Positions 1-8,411 of a stretch of DNA of 64,000 bases are shown here, piece after piece (the stretch's first letter is position 1; each line of letters starts with the position of its first letter). A program made the translations under genes and the position numbers. The notes below the pieces were generated by a model. That model was not told the origin of the DNA, searched no databases, and saw only the letters and a program-made list of their open reading frames with translations. This stretch comes from Morganella psychrotolerans. Its GTDB lineage: Bacteria; Pseudomonadota; Gammaproteobacteria; Enterobacterales; Enterobacteriaceae. Where the stretch lies: the NCBI RefSeq assembly GCF_001676055.1, contig NZ_LZEX01000042.1:1-64000 (forward strand), read 5' to 3'.

Positions 1-1
1 C

Positions 2-91
2 CATCCCGAACGGTGGTCCGGAGATACCCGGAACTGGCAAAGAAAAGAGACCGTCACCCTGAATCCTGAGCGGGAAAAACAGGCTGCCTAA
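2..91 (+). pseudogene. C-terminal fragment of an IS3-family-like transposase
   Basis: An open frame enters from the left edge and ends with TAA at 89-91. Its 29 residues begin HPERWSGDTRNW and include LNPERE, the kind of tail seen at the end of OrfB transposases of the IS3 family (recalled, not searched). Sequence after the stop reads GGGTGACAACTACCTTGACA, ending near 120. This looks like an IS3-type terminal repeat finishing in CA, so the element probably ends there. Only the tail is in the window. Confidence 0.45.
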
Positions 92-148
92 ATTAACAAA
101 GGGTGACAACTACCTTGACACTTACCGCTATTTCCCGCCTGTTTTTTA

Positions 149-1468
149 GAGACTGTAAATTAAATTGTGTAATTGCCTGAATTTGCTATGTTCATATTCA
201 CAACGGAGTCAGGCAACATGATGAACGAACAAAAACTAAAAGACCTTGCAGCAGAATTTGCTAAAGGAATCAAAACAGAAGACGATCTCAATCAATTCAC
301 CCGATTGTTGACTAAACTCACTGTTGAAACGGCTCTCAATGCCGAACTTACCGAACATCTCGGACATGAAAAGAATGCTCGTAAGAACGGTTCAAATGCT
401 CGTAACGGTTATTCCAGTAAGACCGTGCTGAGCGATGATGGTGAGATTGAGATCACCACACCACGAGATCGTGATGGCACATTTGAGCCACAGCTAATTA
501 AAAAGAATCAGACTCGTATCACGCAAATGGATAGCCAAATTCTATCCCTTTATGCCAAAGGCATGACTACCCGTGAAATCGTGGCTACTTTCAAAGAAAT
601 GTACGATGCTGATGTATCGCCAACGCTTATTTCCAAGGTGACTGATGCTGTTAAGGAGCAAGTCGCTGAATGGCAAAACCGTCCGCTGGATGCACTCTAT
701 CCCATCGTCTATATGGACTGTATTGTAGTTAAAGTCCGTCATAATGGCAGTGTTATCAACAAGGCTGTATTCCTTGCCTTAGGCATTAATCTTGATGGAC
801 AGAAAGAACTGCTCGGCATGTGGATGGCTGAGAATGAAGGTGCAAAGTTCTGGCTGAATGTCCTGACTGAGCTTAAAAACCGAGGGTTGCAGGATATTCT
901 GATCGCCTGTGTGGATGGACTAAAAGGCTTTCCTGATGCCATTAACAGCGTATACCCGCAAACCCATATCCAGCTGTGCATTATCCATATGCTGCGTAAC
1001 AGCTTGAAATACGTATCATGGAAAGATTACAAGGCGGTCACTCAGGATTTAAAAGCCGTTTATCAGTCACCTACTGAAGAGGCAGCCTTGATGGCCTTGG
1101 ATCAATTCGCCCAAACATGGGATGACAAGTACCCACAGATCAGCAAAAGCTGGCGTACACACTGGGAGAATCTAAATACCTTCTTTGCTTATCCAGCCGA
1201 GATACGCAAAGCCATCTATACCACCAATGCGATCGAATCATTAAACAGCGTAATACGTCAGGCGATCAAAAAGCGTAAAGTCTTTCCAACGGATGATTCT
1301 GTACGTAAAGTGATTTACCTGGCCATTGATGCAGCATCTAAAAAGTGGAATATGCCGATTCGCGACTGGCGTTTAGCCATGAGCCGCTTTATTATTGAAT
1401 TCGGTGACCGCTTAAGCAATCACCTTTAAATTGATGAAAAGCAATTACACAAAATTATTTACAGGCTC
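149..1468 (+). mobile_element. IS256-family insertion sequence, complete (ISAba26-like)
   Basis: About 28-bp imperfect terminal inverted repeats are visible: GAGACTGTAAATTAAATTGTG at the left end and the reverse complement of GAGCCTGTAAATAATTTTGTG at the right end. They enclose one transposase gene and give a length of 1320 bp. The outer 8-bp flanks (GTTTTTTA and CAAAATAT) do not match, so no target duplication is visible. That suggests the neighbouring DNA has been rearranged since insertion. The similarity to ISAba26 of Acinetobacter is from memory. Confidence 0.8.
218..1429 (+). CDS. IS256-family transposase
   Basis: Mutator-type (IS256) DDE transposase of about 403 residues, the usual family length. 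The chosen start is the ATG at 218, which begins MMNEQKLKDL and follows a GGAG-like ribosome site; an upstream in-frame start at 173 would add residues lying in the terminal repeat region. Family features include HLGHEKNAR, the NARNGYSSKTV stretch, the catalytic-region VYMDCIVVKVR, the VDGLKGFPDAI block with its second acidic residue, and TTNAIESLNSVIR near the C-terminus with the final glutamate. The frame is intact, so the element could be active. Confidence 0.9.
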   Translation: MMNEQKLKDLAAEFAKGIKTEDDLNQFTRLLTKLTVETALNAELTEHLGHEKNARKNGSNARNGYSSKTVLSDDGEIEITTPRDRDGTFEPQLIKKNQTRITQMDSQILSLYAKGMTTREIVATFKEMYDADVSPTLISKVTDAVKEQVAEWQNRPLDALYPIVYMDCIVVKVRHNGSVINKAVFLALGINLDGQKELLGMWMAENEGAKFWLNVLTELKNRGLQDILIACVDGLKGFPDAINSVYPQTHIQLCIIHMLRNSLKYVSWKDYKAVTQDLKAVYQSPTEEAALMALDQFAQTWDDKYPQISKSWRTHWENLNTFFAYPAEIRKAIYTTNAIESLNSVIRQAIKKRKVFPTDDSVRKVIYLAIDAASKKWNMPIRDWRLAMSRFIIEFGDRLSNHL

Positions 1469-1531
1469 CAAAATATTTATGCAAAAAAGCCGTTTTTTAA
1501 TGACTGCAATAATATTTAGAGGCTCTTAAAA

Positions 1532-2728
1532 TCAAGATTTACTAAAATCTTTTAAAATATTTTCTAGTAAATATCTTTTGCCAATTTTATTTAAATTGAC
1601 TGCTAAAATTTGTACATCATAAAAAGAGTCTTGCATAATAAGACAACGATACTCATTCATTTGATGCGTTAAACGATTTACAAGGTCTTCTGGACAGTGT
1701 TCGACTAATTTTTTAAAGGCTAGATAAGACTCTTCAAATTTTCCAAGTTTGTATGCATTTAAGCACCATTCATATAGTGACCAAAATTTATAAATATCTT
1801 TTTTTAAAAATAAACGATTACCTTCTGGCATTTTTATTTCACTAGCTTGTTTGGCAAAACAGTAAGCCAATTCAGGATGATGATCCCAACTATGTCGTCT
1901 AGCCGAATGATACCAACACTCTGCCCTTTGTGGGTCATAAGCTATCCCCATCTGCCAATACGATAGTGCGTCTTTATAATTTTTTTCACTTTCATAAAGT
2001 AAGCCTAATTGTTCAAAACTACAGTATTTCTCATCATACCAACCCGTATCTAATTCAGCCCGCTTTAGATACCATTCAATTGCTTTATTAATCTGTCCAG
2101 CATCTTTATATGATTGTGCACAATAGAATGCATAACGTGGCAATAAATCTGGATCATCACCAGCGATATAAGCTATTTCAAGGATTTTGGCATCTTTTAA
2201 GTATTTGTCTTTATCTAAACTCCGGTTACCCTTTCGACCTGAGATAACGACATAATCGCCTTGAACTTCCCCTACCTCTTGTTCATTTTTATTTTCTAAA
2301 TATTCATGTAAAACACCACGCCAATGATACTGATCATTATTTTTAATAATGAGTTTTCTTAAATATTTTACAGAGAGATCTTCATTGGAAAGTTGAAAAT
2401 AATAAGCATCTTTCTGTAAAGCCGGTAGACTTAACTCACCTATTAAAGAATCATCTGCATCAAAAATAAGAATGTAATCACTTTTTCCAAGACAAGCTTT
2501 TAAAGCAATATTACGGTTATAACTAAAATTTTGCCAAGCTTCATAAATTATCTCACCTTGAATATTTTTCGCTTTAAAAAAGTTTTCGATAATCTCTGGT
2601 GTACGATCACTAGATCCAGTATCTGAGATTACCCAGTAATCCAACTTAAAATGTTGACATATATTTTCTAATGTTTGTTCAATGATATGACTTTCATCTT
2701 TTACAATCATATTTAAGCAAAGTGTCAT
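1532..2728 (-). CDS. GT2-family glycosyltransferase with TPR-like repeats, downstream of an autotransporter
   Basis: A 398-residue, apparently cytoplasmic protein with no signal peptide. Residues 1 to about 100 form a GT-A (family 2) nucleotide-sugar domain: LCLNMIVKDESHIIEQTL at the start, ISDTGSSDRTPEII, and the metal-binding DADDS. From about residue 190 come helical repeats resembling TPRs (for example AIEWYLKRAELDTG, ALSYWQMGIAYDP), common in enzymes that modify proteins. The gene is about 107 bp downstream of the autotransporter on the same strand and shares its AT-rich composition. Inference: it glycosylates the autotransporter in the cytoplasm before secretion, by analogy with AIDA-I/Aah and TibA/TibC, although those use an unrelated heptosyltransferase family. 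A cell-envelope polysaccharide role is the alternative. Confidence 0.75.
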   Translation of the reverse strand: MTLCLNMIVKDESHIIEQTLENICQHFKLDYWVISDTGSSDRTPEIIENFFKAKNIQGEIIYEAWQNFSYNRNIALKACLGKSDYILIFDADDSLIGELSLPALQKDAYYFQLSNEDLSVKYLRKLIIKNNDQYHWRGVLHEYLENKNEQEVGEVQGDYVVISGRKGNRSLDKDKYLKDAKILEIAYIAGDDPDLLPRYAFYCAQSYKDAGQINKAIEWYLKRAELDTGWYDEKYCSFEQLGLLYESEKNYKDALSYWQMGIAYDPQRAECWYHSARRHSWDHHPELAYCFAKQASEIKMPEGNRLFLKKDIYKFWSLYEWCLNAYKLGKFEESYLAFKKLVEHCPEDLVNRLTHQMNEYRCLIMQDSFYDVQILAVNLNKIGKRYLLENILKDFSKS

Positions 2729-2773
2729 ATTTTTTCTCTTTGATTCTATTTACATACTTCTATATGAAAGAAA

Positions 2774-2795
2774 CCTTGCATTGCAAGGCTTCTTG
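2774..2795 (-). terminator. Hairpin between autotransporter and glycosyltransferase genes
   Basis: On the minus strand the palindrome CCTTGCAATGCAAGG is followed by TTTCTTTC. It lies after the autotransporter stop and before the glycosyltransferase start. It could be a leaky terminator or attenuator that lowers expression of the enzyme relative to its substrate. Confidence 0.5.
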
Positions 2796-2835
2796 AAGGA
2801 TTTCTTTTAAGAATAAGAATACTTAAATACTAGAA

Positions 2836-5800
2836 TTAGAAATTCACTTTCCAACCAATATTTCCAATGAAATCGCTATAGTTATTACTACCCATCTGAT
2901 ATGAAAGATTAAACAATGCATAACTGTTTTTGCTTGTTTGTCCTTCAACACCAAATTTAATTTCACCCAAATTTGAGTTACCAGAAATACCATAGTAACT
3001 ATTATCTAACTTCACAAGTTTGTCTTCAGAATTATAAATCCAATTTAATGCGACGTATGGGCGATAGTTTGAGCTCGCTGCAATATCTGTAGGGACCACA
3101 AGAAAGGCTTTTGCACCAAGACGAGTTTGAATATTGCCCTTGCCTTTATCAATTAGCGTACCTGTAGATTTCTCTTTAAATGAATTTAATTGAACATCTT
3201 GGTAAATAAATTGACCTTGCGGTTGAATCCAATAACTAACGCCTTCACTTTGTCCAAATTTATAACTAGAACCAGCTTCTATTGAGGCAGTAATCCCTGA
3301 AGAGTCATATTTTTCTGTTCCAAAATCTTGTCCAGATACTTCATTTTTAAACTTACTCCACATTGCCCATGTATCTAGATATGCACCAGTTTTTTCAGTC
3401 GGATTTTCAAACCAGGTTCCATACAAACCAAAGCCATAACCATCTATTTTTGAAGATGATTTATAATTTGTAATAGATGATTTGGAATCACTCCGTGCAT
3501 TACCATAAGCAGCCATTAATCCGACATTATATTCATCTTTTTCGCCAAATTTTGCCAAACCTAAACCTACATGTAAAAGATAATGATGACCATCGGTATC
3601 AATCTGTCCAGATTTATCTTCAAATTCATTATAGCTCCCTACAGCTCTTAACCAAAGTTGACCAACATCATCTTTATTCATATTGGTGTATTCACTTGCA
3701 CCAATACGATCTTCTAAACGATGGACAAATAAGTTATTAGCAATATTGGCATTAAAAGTATAACTACCAACCTCTGGGCGAATGACTGGTTGATATGGAC
3801 CTGTAGGACCTGTTGCACCCGTAGAACCAGTCGCTCCTGTAGGACCAGTCGCTCCTGTAGGACCTGTTGCGCCAGTATCACCCGTTTCACCTTTCATATT
3901 GAAACTTTCAAGATACCAGTCACCATCTGCATGTTTATTTAAAAGATATTCGTAACCACCTTTAACAACACGACGTTGTAAAAGAAATTCACCATTGGAT
4001 GCTCCATCGATGTCATACATCAAAATGGATTCTTTTCCAGTTGGATCAACCAGATTTAAGTTATTGACCCAAACCCAATCAATACCTTTATCGATCACAT
4101 TGCCCGTAATTTTGACATTATCTGTATATGATTTACCGTCTACACCTAAATCACCACTCTGTCCAAGACCCGTTAAATAAGAGTCCATTAGCCAAGTATT
4201 ATTTCCAGTTGTATAGTCGCCAGTAATGGTTAATTTATCTCCAGCCACACCATTAGCCAGATCAATTTGAGAGTTGGATGCAACAACGTTTCCTTTTAAG
4301 TTAAAAGCAGATTGTGTATTTATAAGTAAATTACTGCGATTCACATCATGAGCAACTAGTTGTGAATTTATTAAATTTAGTGTTGTAAAGTTTGCTTGAG
4401 TACTATTTCCATTCGCTTCTAATTGCCATGTAGCATTATTTTTTAAATTAAGGTTTAAAGTAGAGCTGTCTGTTTTATTTACAAGTCCCTGCATATATCC
4501 GTTTTCAAAATTATAATTGACTTGGCTTGGCGTTGTACTTGCTCCTTGAACATCAATCAAATATGCATTATTTCCTGTATTAGAGATCAGTGAAGTGTTA
4601 TCACCTCTAGCAGAGAAAATATAGTTTTTCTGGTTTGTTCCTACAGTAATTAAACTTGCCGTATTTGTGGCTGTTTTATTGATGACTAAATTATTAAATG
4701 TTGTTGTCGTCTGATCTGTGTCCTGACTTGAATTACCACTAATACTAATAGCCTCTTTGCCTGCTTTGATTTCGGTACTAGAAGTCTCCGAGTTAGCATC
4801 TAATAAAGCGCCCTGCCAAATAATATCAATTGCTGAATCATTAACTGCTTTTGTCGTATCAATTACCATTTTTCCTTTAGAATACAAACGACCCTCGCCT
4901 GTACCAACTGATGCTGTTTTCCCTAGACGAATGGCATTTGCACGAGTAGATGTGCTCTCAATACTGATATTACTGTTGTTTAAATGAACTTCTGGTACTA
5001 CACCACCTTGCTCCGAACCCGAAATATAGATTCCAATGGCATCGTTTTTTTGATTTTTAATATCAATGTTTAAATCTTTATTCACCTCTACATAACCAGC
5101 ACTACCATTACCAGAAGATTGTGGTGCTCCTTGAATTGCACGAATACCAACAACTAATGGATAGAAACCACCAAGCAATGAATGATTATTCGCACTCATT
5201 TTAATATTTAAATTGTCAAAGATAGCCTTTGATCTTATTCCGTTAAAAGGTGCAGTTTCTCCAGAGCTGACACTTGAACCAGCAACTACACCATAATGTT
5301 CAAATCGTTCACCAAATGTTGATCCCCTAGGTAGGTCTAACATAGTGAGATTCAACGTACCAATGGTTGATGTACCTCCATGCGATACTCCCAATCCTAC
5401 TTTTGCAATACTATCTCCGTTCAGATTACTACTATTCGCATCTAAATTTGTAATCGTGAGATCGAGTTTTTTTCCAGCGGCATTAAAAGCAGATGTAAAA
5501 TTAGGTGCAGTTCCATAGACTGAAATCCCCCCCGATCCCTTAAGTGTTGTGGTTAAATCATTGGTCAGCGTTATGCTTCTGTTGGCTTTTTGGCTATAAA
5601 CTAAAAACCCAGTATTCCAAATACTTGTATTTCCTATTTCAGGTAAAATGCTGGATACTTCACAGTTAATATTTGCTCCAGTATTATTTGCATTATTCAC
5701 TGTAACTGAGCCATTTGATCCTTGAGTACACTCTACGGCTAAACTCGAAGATGAAATCAGAACACCACCAATCAATAAAGCCGTTTTCGATGATGATTTC

Positions 5801-5877
5801 CCTTTTCGCCCAAGCTCTGAACATACAATCCATTGGCCCAATGAATTATTCCATATTAATTTAAAGATTTTATTCAT
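2836..5877 (-). CDS. Autotransporter adhesin with collagen-like Gly-X-Thr linker (type Va secretion)
   Basis: A 1013-residue outer-membrane protein. Residues 1-47 form a long signal peptide of the ESPR type (MNKIFKLIWNNSLGQWIVCS, then a basic patch and a hydrophobic core). Residues about 50-650 are a Ser/Thr/Asn-rich passenger of repetitive short strands, likely a beta-helix. Residues 663-695 are 11 perfect Gly-X-Y triplets, mostly GAT and GPT. From about residue 735 a 12-strand autotransporter barrel follows, ending in GWKVNF with the terminal Phe typical of BAM substrates. No protease catalytic motif is evident, so adhesion or aggregation is more likely. The composition is much more AT-rich than the chromosome on the right, which suggests transfer, perhaps from Moraxellaceae. 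No specific named homologue is recognised. Confidence 0.88.
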   Translation of the reverse strand: MNKIFKLIWNNSLGQWIVCSELGRKGKSSSKTALLIGGVLISSSSLAVECTQGSNGSVTVNNANNTGANINCEVSSILPEIGNTSIWNTGFLVYSQKANRSITLTNDLTTTLKGSGGISVYGTAPNFTSAFNAAGKKLDLTITNLDANSSNLNGDSIAKVGLGVSHGGTSTIGTLNLTMLDLPRGSTFGERFEHYGVVAGSSVSSGETAPFNGIRSKAIFDNLNIKMSANNHSLLGGFYPLVVGIRAIQGAPQSSGNGSAGYVEVNKDLNIDIKNQKNDAIGIYISGSEQGGVVPEVHLNNSNISIESTSTRANAIRLGKTASVGTGEGRLYSKGKMVIDTTKAVNDSAIDIIWQGALLDANSETSSTEIKAGKEAISISGNSSQDTDQTTTTFNNLVINKTATNTASLITVGTNQKNYIFSARGDNTSLISNTGNNAYLIDVQGASTTPSQVNYNFENGYMQGLVNKTDSSTLNLNLKNNATWQLEANGNSTQANFTTLNLINSQLVAHDVNRSNLLINTQSAFNLKGNVVASNSQIDLANGVAGDKLTITGDYTTGNNTWLMDSYLTGLGQSGDLGVDGKSYTDNVKITGNVIDKGIDWVWVNNLNLVDPTGKESILMYDIDGASNGEFLLQRRVVKGGYEYLLNKHADGDWYLESFNMKGETGDTGATGPTGATGPTGATGSTGATGPTGPYQPVIRPEVGSYTFNANIANNLFVHRLEDRIGASEYTNMNKDDVGQLWLRAVGSYNEFEDKSGQIDTDGHHYLLHVGLGLAKFGEKDEYNVGLMAAYGNARSDSKSSITNYKSSSKIDGYGFGLYGTWFENPTEKTGAYLDTWAMWSKFKNEVSGQDFGTEKYDSSGITASIEAGSSYKFGQSEGVSYWIQPQGQFIYQDVQLNSFKEKSTGTLIDKGKGNIQTRLGAKAFLVVPTDIAASSNYRPYVALNWIYNSEDKLVKLDNSYYGISGNSNLGEIKFGVEGQTSKNSYALFNLSYQMGSNNYSDFIGNIGWKVNF
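3793..3891 (-). repeat. Collagen-like triplet repeat inside the autotransporter gene
   Basis: Ninety-nine bases encode 11 consecutive Gly-X-Y triplets (GET GDT, then alternating GAT/GPT with one GST, ending GPY). In the DNA a unit close to GGTCCTACAGGAGCGACT is repeated in tandem. This makes a region prone to slippage in whole triplets. The Thr-rich pattern recalls the O-glycosylated collagen-like region of Bacillus BclA. Confidence 0.9.
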
Positions 5878-5979
5878 ACTAACCTCACTCTATTGTAAAA
5901 AAATAATACACAAGTCACAAAATTATATATTAAAAATGCAAAAATAGTACGATTAATGTACTACACATAACCCTAAAAG

Positions 5980-6258
5980 GTAAGCGTCCGCTGAACCCCA
6001 TGCCTATTTTTTAATTCGGTTCAGGTTTCCAGCAGTGTGGCAGCAATTCTTCAATTTGGGTCACTTTGTGTGTCGGCAGCCTTTTCAGCACATCACTTAA
6101 ATAGGCATACGGATCCAAGCCATTCAGCTTTGCTGACTGGATTAACGTCATGATGTTTGCCGCTCGCTGACCACTGCGCAGCGAACCTGCAAACAGCCAG
6201 TTCTTGCGCCCCAACGCCCAGGGACGCATCTGATTGTCGGGTAGTCAGACGCAGTTAC
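5980..6258 (-). mobile_element. IS66-family element, right-end fragment
   Basis: The left boundary begins GTAAGCGTCCGCTGAACCCC, the GTAAG terminus usual in IS66 elements. Inside is the C-terminal coding part of the IS66 transposase. The fragment stops where the Tn3-family terminal repeat begins at 6259. The other end of this IS66 element is not found beyond 14,128. Confidence 0.75.
6011..6229 (-). pseudogene. IS66 transposase (TnpC) C-terminal remnant
   Basis: Seventy-two residues beginning MRPWALGRKNWLFAG, the conserved C-terminal block of IS66 TnpC, through to the family-type end ELLPHCWKPEPN. The typical preceding DNQ is in frame just before the ATG, so the apparent start is internal. A stop codon lies a few codons further upstream, close to the Tn3-family junction. 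The copy is non-functional. Confidence 0.8.
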
Positions 6259-6296
6259 GGGGTTCAAGGTCCAATGATGTAAAAAACCACGCTAAG
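6259..6296 (+). repeat. Tn3-family 38-bp terminal inverted repeat, left copy
   Basis: GGGGTTCAAGGTCCAATGAT begins the repeat and ACGCTAAG ends it. It is identical in reverse complement to 14091-14128. The ACGCTAAG inner end is typical of Tn3/Tn21-type repeats. Confidence 0.9.
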
Positions 6297-6386
6297 AGGT
6301 TAATTCATTGTTTGTATTGAAATTTAATGGTCTTAACTCGCCCTTCAGAATATCTTCCGGTAACGAAAACGTATAATGCCCCAGCA
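6292..6386 (-). pseudogene. tnpA 3' fragment, second copy cut by IS26
   Basis: Encodes the last 31 residues of the Tn3-family transposase, identical to the end of the intact gene at 11087-14095 but inverted. It is truncated exactly at the IS26 left end (6387). Confidence 0.88.
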
Positions 6387-7206
6387 GGCACTGTTGCAAA
6401 TAGTCGGTGGTGATAAACTTATCATCCCCTTTTGCTGATGGAGCTGCACATGAACCCATTCAAAGGCCGGCATTTTCAGCGTGACATCATTCTGTGGGCC
6501 GTACGCTGGTACTGCAAATACGGCATCAGTTACCGTGAGCTGCAGGAGATGCTGGCTGAACGCGGAGTGAATGTCGATCACTCCACGATTTACCGCTGGG
6601 TTCAGCGTTATGCGCCTGAAATGGAAAAACGGCTGCGCTGGTACTGGCGTAACCCTTCCGATCTTTGCCCGTGGCACATGGATGAAACCTACGTGAAGGT
6701 CAATGGCCGCTGGGCGTATCTGTACCGGGCCGTCGACAGCCGGGGCCGCACTGTCGATTTTTATCTCTCCTCCCGTCGTAACAGCAAAGCTGCATACCGG
6801 TTTCTGGGTAAAATCCTCAACAACGTGAAGAAGTGGCAGATCCCGCGATTCATCAACACGGATAAAGCGCCCGCCTATGGTCGCGCGCTTGCTCTGCTCA
6901 AACGCGAAGGCCGGTGCCCGTCTGACGTTGAACACCGACAGATTAAGTACCGGAACAACGTGATTGAATGCGATCATGGCAAACTGAAACGGATAATCGG
7001 CGCCACGCTGGGATTTAAATCCATGAAGACGGCTTACGCCACCATCAAAGGTATTGAGGTGATGCGTGCACTACGCAAAGGCCAGGCCTCAGCATTTTAT
7101 TATAGTGATCCCCTGGGCGAAATGCGCCTGGTAAGCAGAGTTTTTGAAATGTAAGGCCTTTGAATAAGACAAAAGGCTGCCTCATCGCTAACTTTGCAAC
7201 AGTGCC
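6387..7206 (+). mobile_element. IS26: IS26 (IS6 family), complete
   Basis: 820 bp with perfect 14-bp terminal repeats, GGCACTGTTGCAAA at 6387 and its reverse complement ending at 7206. The 8-bp flanks (CCCCAGCA left, CATTGCCA right) do not match. They belong to different elements: Tn3-family tnpA on the left and an IS110-family transposase on the right. This is the signature of IS26-mediated deletion, inversion or cointegrate formation rather than fresh insertion. Confidence 0.97.
6450..7154 (+). CDS. tnpA: IS26 transposase (Tnp26)
   Basis: 234 residues from MNPFKGRHFQRDIILWAVRW to the VSRVFEM end. An N-terminal helix-turn-helix (STIYRWVQRY) is followed by a DDE catalytic domain: HMDETYVKV, FINTDKAPAY, and the glutamate in NNVIECDHGKLKR. 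An in-frame TTG at 6432 would give a 240-residue form; the ATG at 6450 is the usual annotation. The enzyme carries out replicative (copy-in) and targeted conservative transposition, driving rearrangements around resistance regions. Confidence 0.97.
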   Translation: MNPFKGRHFQRDIILWAVRWYCKYGISYRELQEMLAERGVNVDHSTIYRWVQRYAPEMEKRLRWYWRNPSDLCPWHMDETYVKVNGRWAYLYRAVDSRGRTVDFYLSSRRNSKAAYRFLGKILNNVKKWQIPRFINTDKAPAYGRALALLKREGRCPSDVEHRQIKYRNNVIECDHGKLKRIIGATLGFKSMKTAYATIKGIEVMRALRKGQASAFYYSDPLGEMRLVSRVFEM

Positions 7207-8157
7207 CATTGCCAAGATCGTCGCGGCAAGGCTGTTTACCGTAAAAAATTTACACGGCCAAAGTTAATCGAATTTTTGGCGACATGCCCCGCTACAACCA
7301 TCGCAATGGAAGCCTGTGGTGGCTCTCACTTTATGGCACGCAAGTTGGAAGAGTTGGGGCATTTTCCTAAGCTGATATCACCACAATTTGTCCGTCCATT
7401 CGTTAAAAGTAACAAAAACGACTTTGTCGACGCCGAAGCTATTTGTGAAGCTGCATCGCGTCCGTCTATGCGTTTTGTACAGCCCAGAACTGAATCTCAG
7501 CAGGCAATGCGTGCGCTGCATCGTGTCCGTGAATCCTTGGTTCAGGATAAGGTAAAAACAACCAATCAGATGCATGCTTTTCTGCTGGAATTTGGCATCA
7601 GCGTTCCACGAGGAGCTGCCGTTATTAGCCGACTGAGTACCCTTCTTGAGGACAATAGTTTGCCTCTATACCTCAGCCAGTTATTGCTGAAATTACAACA
7701 GCATTATCACTATCTTGTTGAGCAGATTAAAGATTTGGAATCCCAGTTGAAACGAAAGTTGGACGAAGATGAGATTGGACAGCGCTTGCTGAGCATTCCC
7801 TGCGTCGGAACACTGACAGCGAGTACTATTTCAACTGAGATTGGCGACGGGAAGCAGTACGCCAGCAGTCGTGACTTTGCGGCGGCAACAGGGCTAGTGC
7901 CTCGACAGTACAGCACGGGAGGTCGGACGACATTGCTGGGAATTAGTAAGCGAGGTAACAAAAAGATCCGAACTTTGTTGGTTCAATGTGCCAGGGTATT
8001 CATACAAAAACTGGAACACCAGTCTGGCAAATTGGCCGATTGGGTCAGGGATCTACTGTGTAGGAAAAGCAACTTTGTCGTCACTTGTGCTCTGGCAAAC
8101 AAGCTGGCCAGAATAGCCTGGGCCCTAACGGCACGACAGCAAACTTATGTAGCATAA
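7207..8157 (+). pseudogene. IS110-family transposase, N-terminally truncated
   Basis: An in-frame reading starts directly at the IS26 junction with HCQDRRGKAVYRKKF and runs to QQTYVA. About 20-25 N-terminal residues, including the first catalytic aspartate region of the DEDD (RuvC-like) domain, are missing. The remaining DEDD-domain motif NKNDFVDAEAI and the C-terminal transposase_20 block (LLSIPCVGTLTAS, GLVPRQYSTGG, GISKRGNKKIRT) are present. It closely resembles the IS4321/IS5075 enzymes. An internal TTG at 7276 could be called as a start, but the product would be inactive. Confidence 0.85.
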
Positions 8158-8411
8158 CGGCAGAAATACACCGGTTTAAAGAATCACTGATCTGGTTTTG
8201 CGAATACTGATATTGATGATACTAACGGCCCACCGGCCTGTTGAGGAACCTGTAAAACGGAAAGGCTCATTGAAGCCGTATATTTTCTGGAGGTTCATCA
8301 GGCGCGGAACTCATCGAGGCGCGGGAATAAAATCCCATTCAGACGCCGGATAGATTCAAGCAAGCCAATTTATCGTCAAAATCGGTGTTGCAAAAACGGG
8401 AGTGACCATAG
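7207..8411 (+). mobile_element. IS110-family (IS4321/IS5075-like) element, 5' end lost to IS26
   Basis: The transposase frame is already open at the IS26 boundary and the element's left end is missing. The right end appears to be the GGGAGTGACCAT at about 8398-8409, which resembles the reverse complement of the ATGGTCACTCCC end of IS4321/IS5075 elements (recalled). These elements insert site-specifically into the 38-bp repeats of Tn21-type transposons, and a degenerate repeat of that kind follows at 8412. Confidence 0.7.

Noticed and set aside
149..1468. Target duplication for the IS256-family element
   Set aside because: The 8-bp flanks differ under every end placement tried, so none is claimed.
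3793..3891. Regular short repeats as a possible CRISPR array
   Set aside because: The repeats are in frame inside the autotransporter gene, have no spacers, and encode Gly-X-Y triplets.
6345..6977. Open frame on the minus strand across IS26
   Set aside because: It is the antisense of the IS26 transposase and crosses the element boundary; no protein family is apparent.
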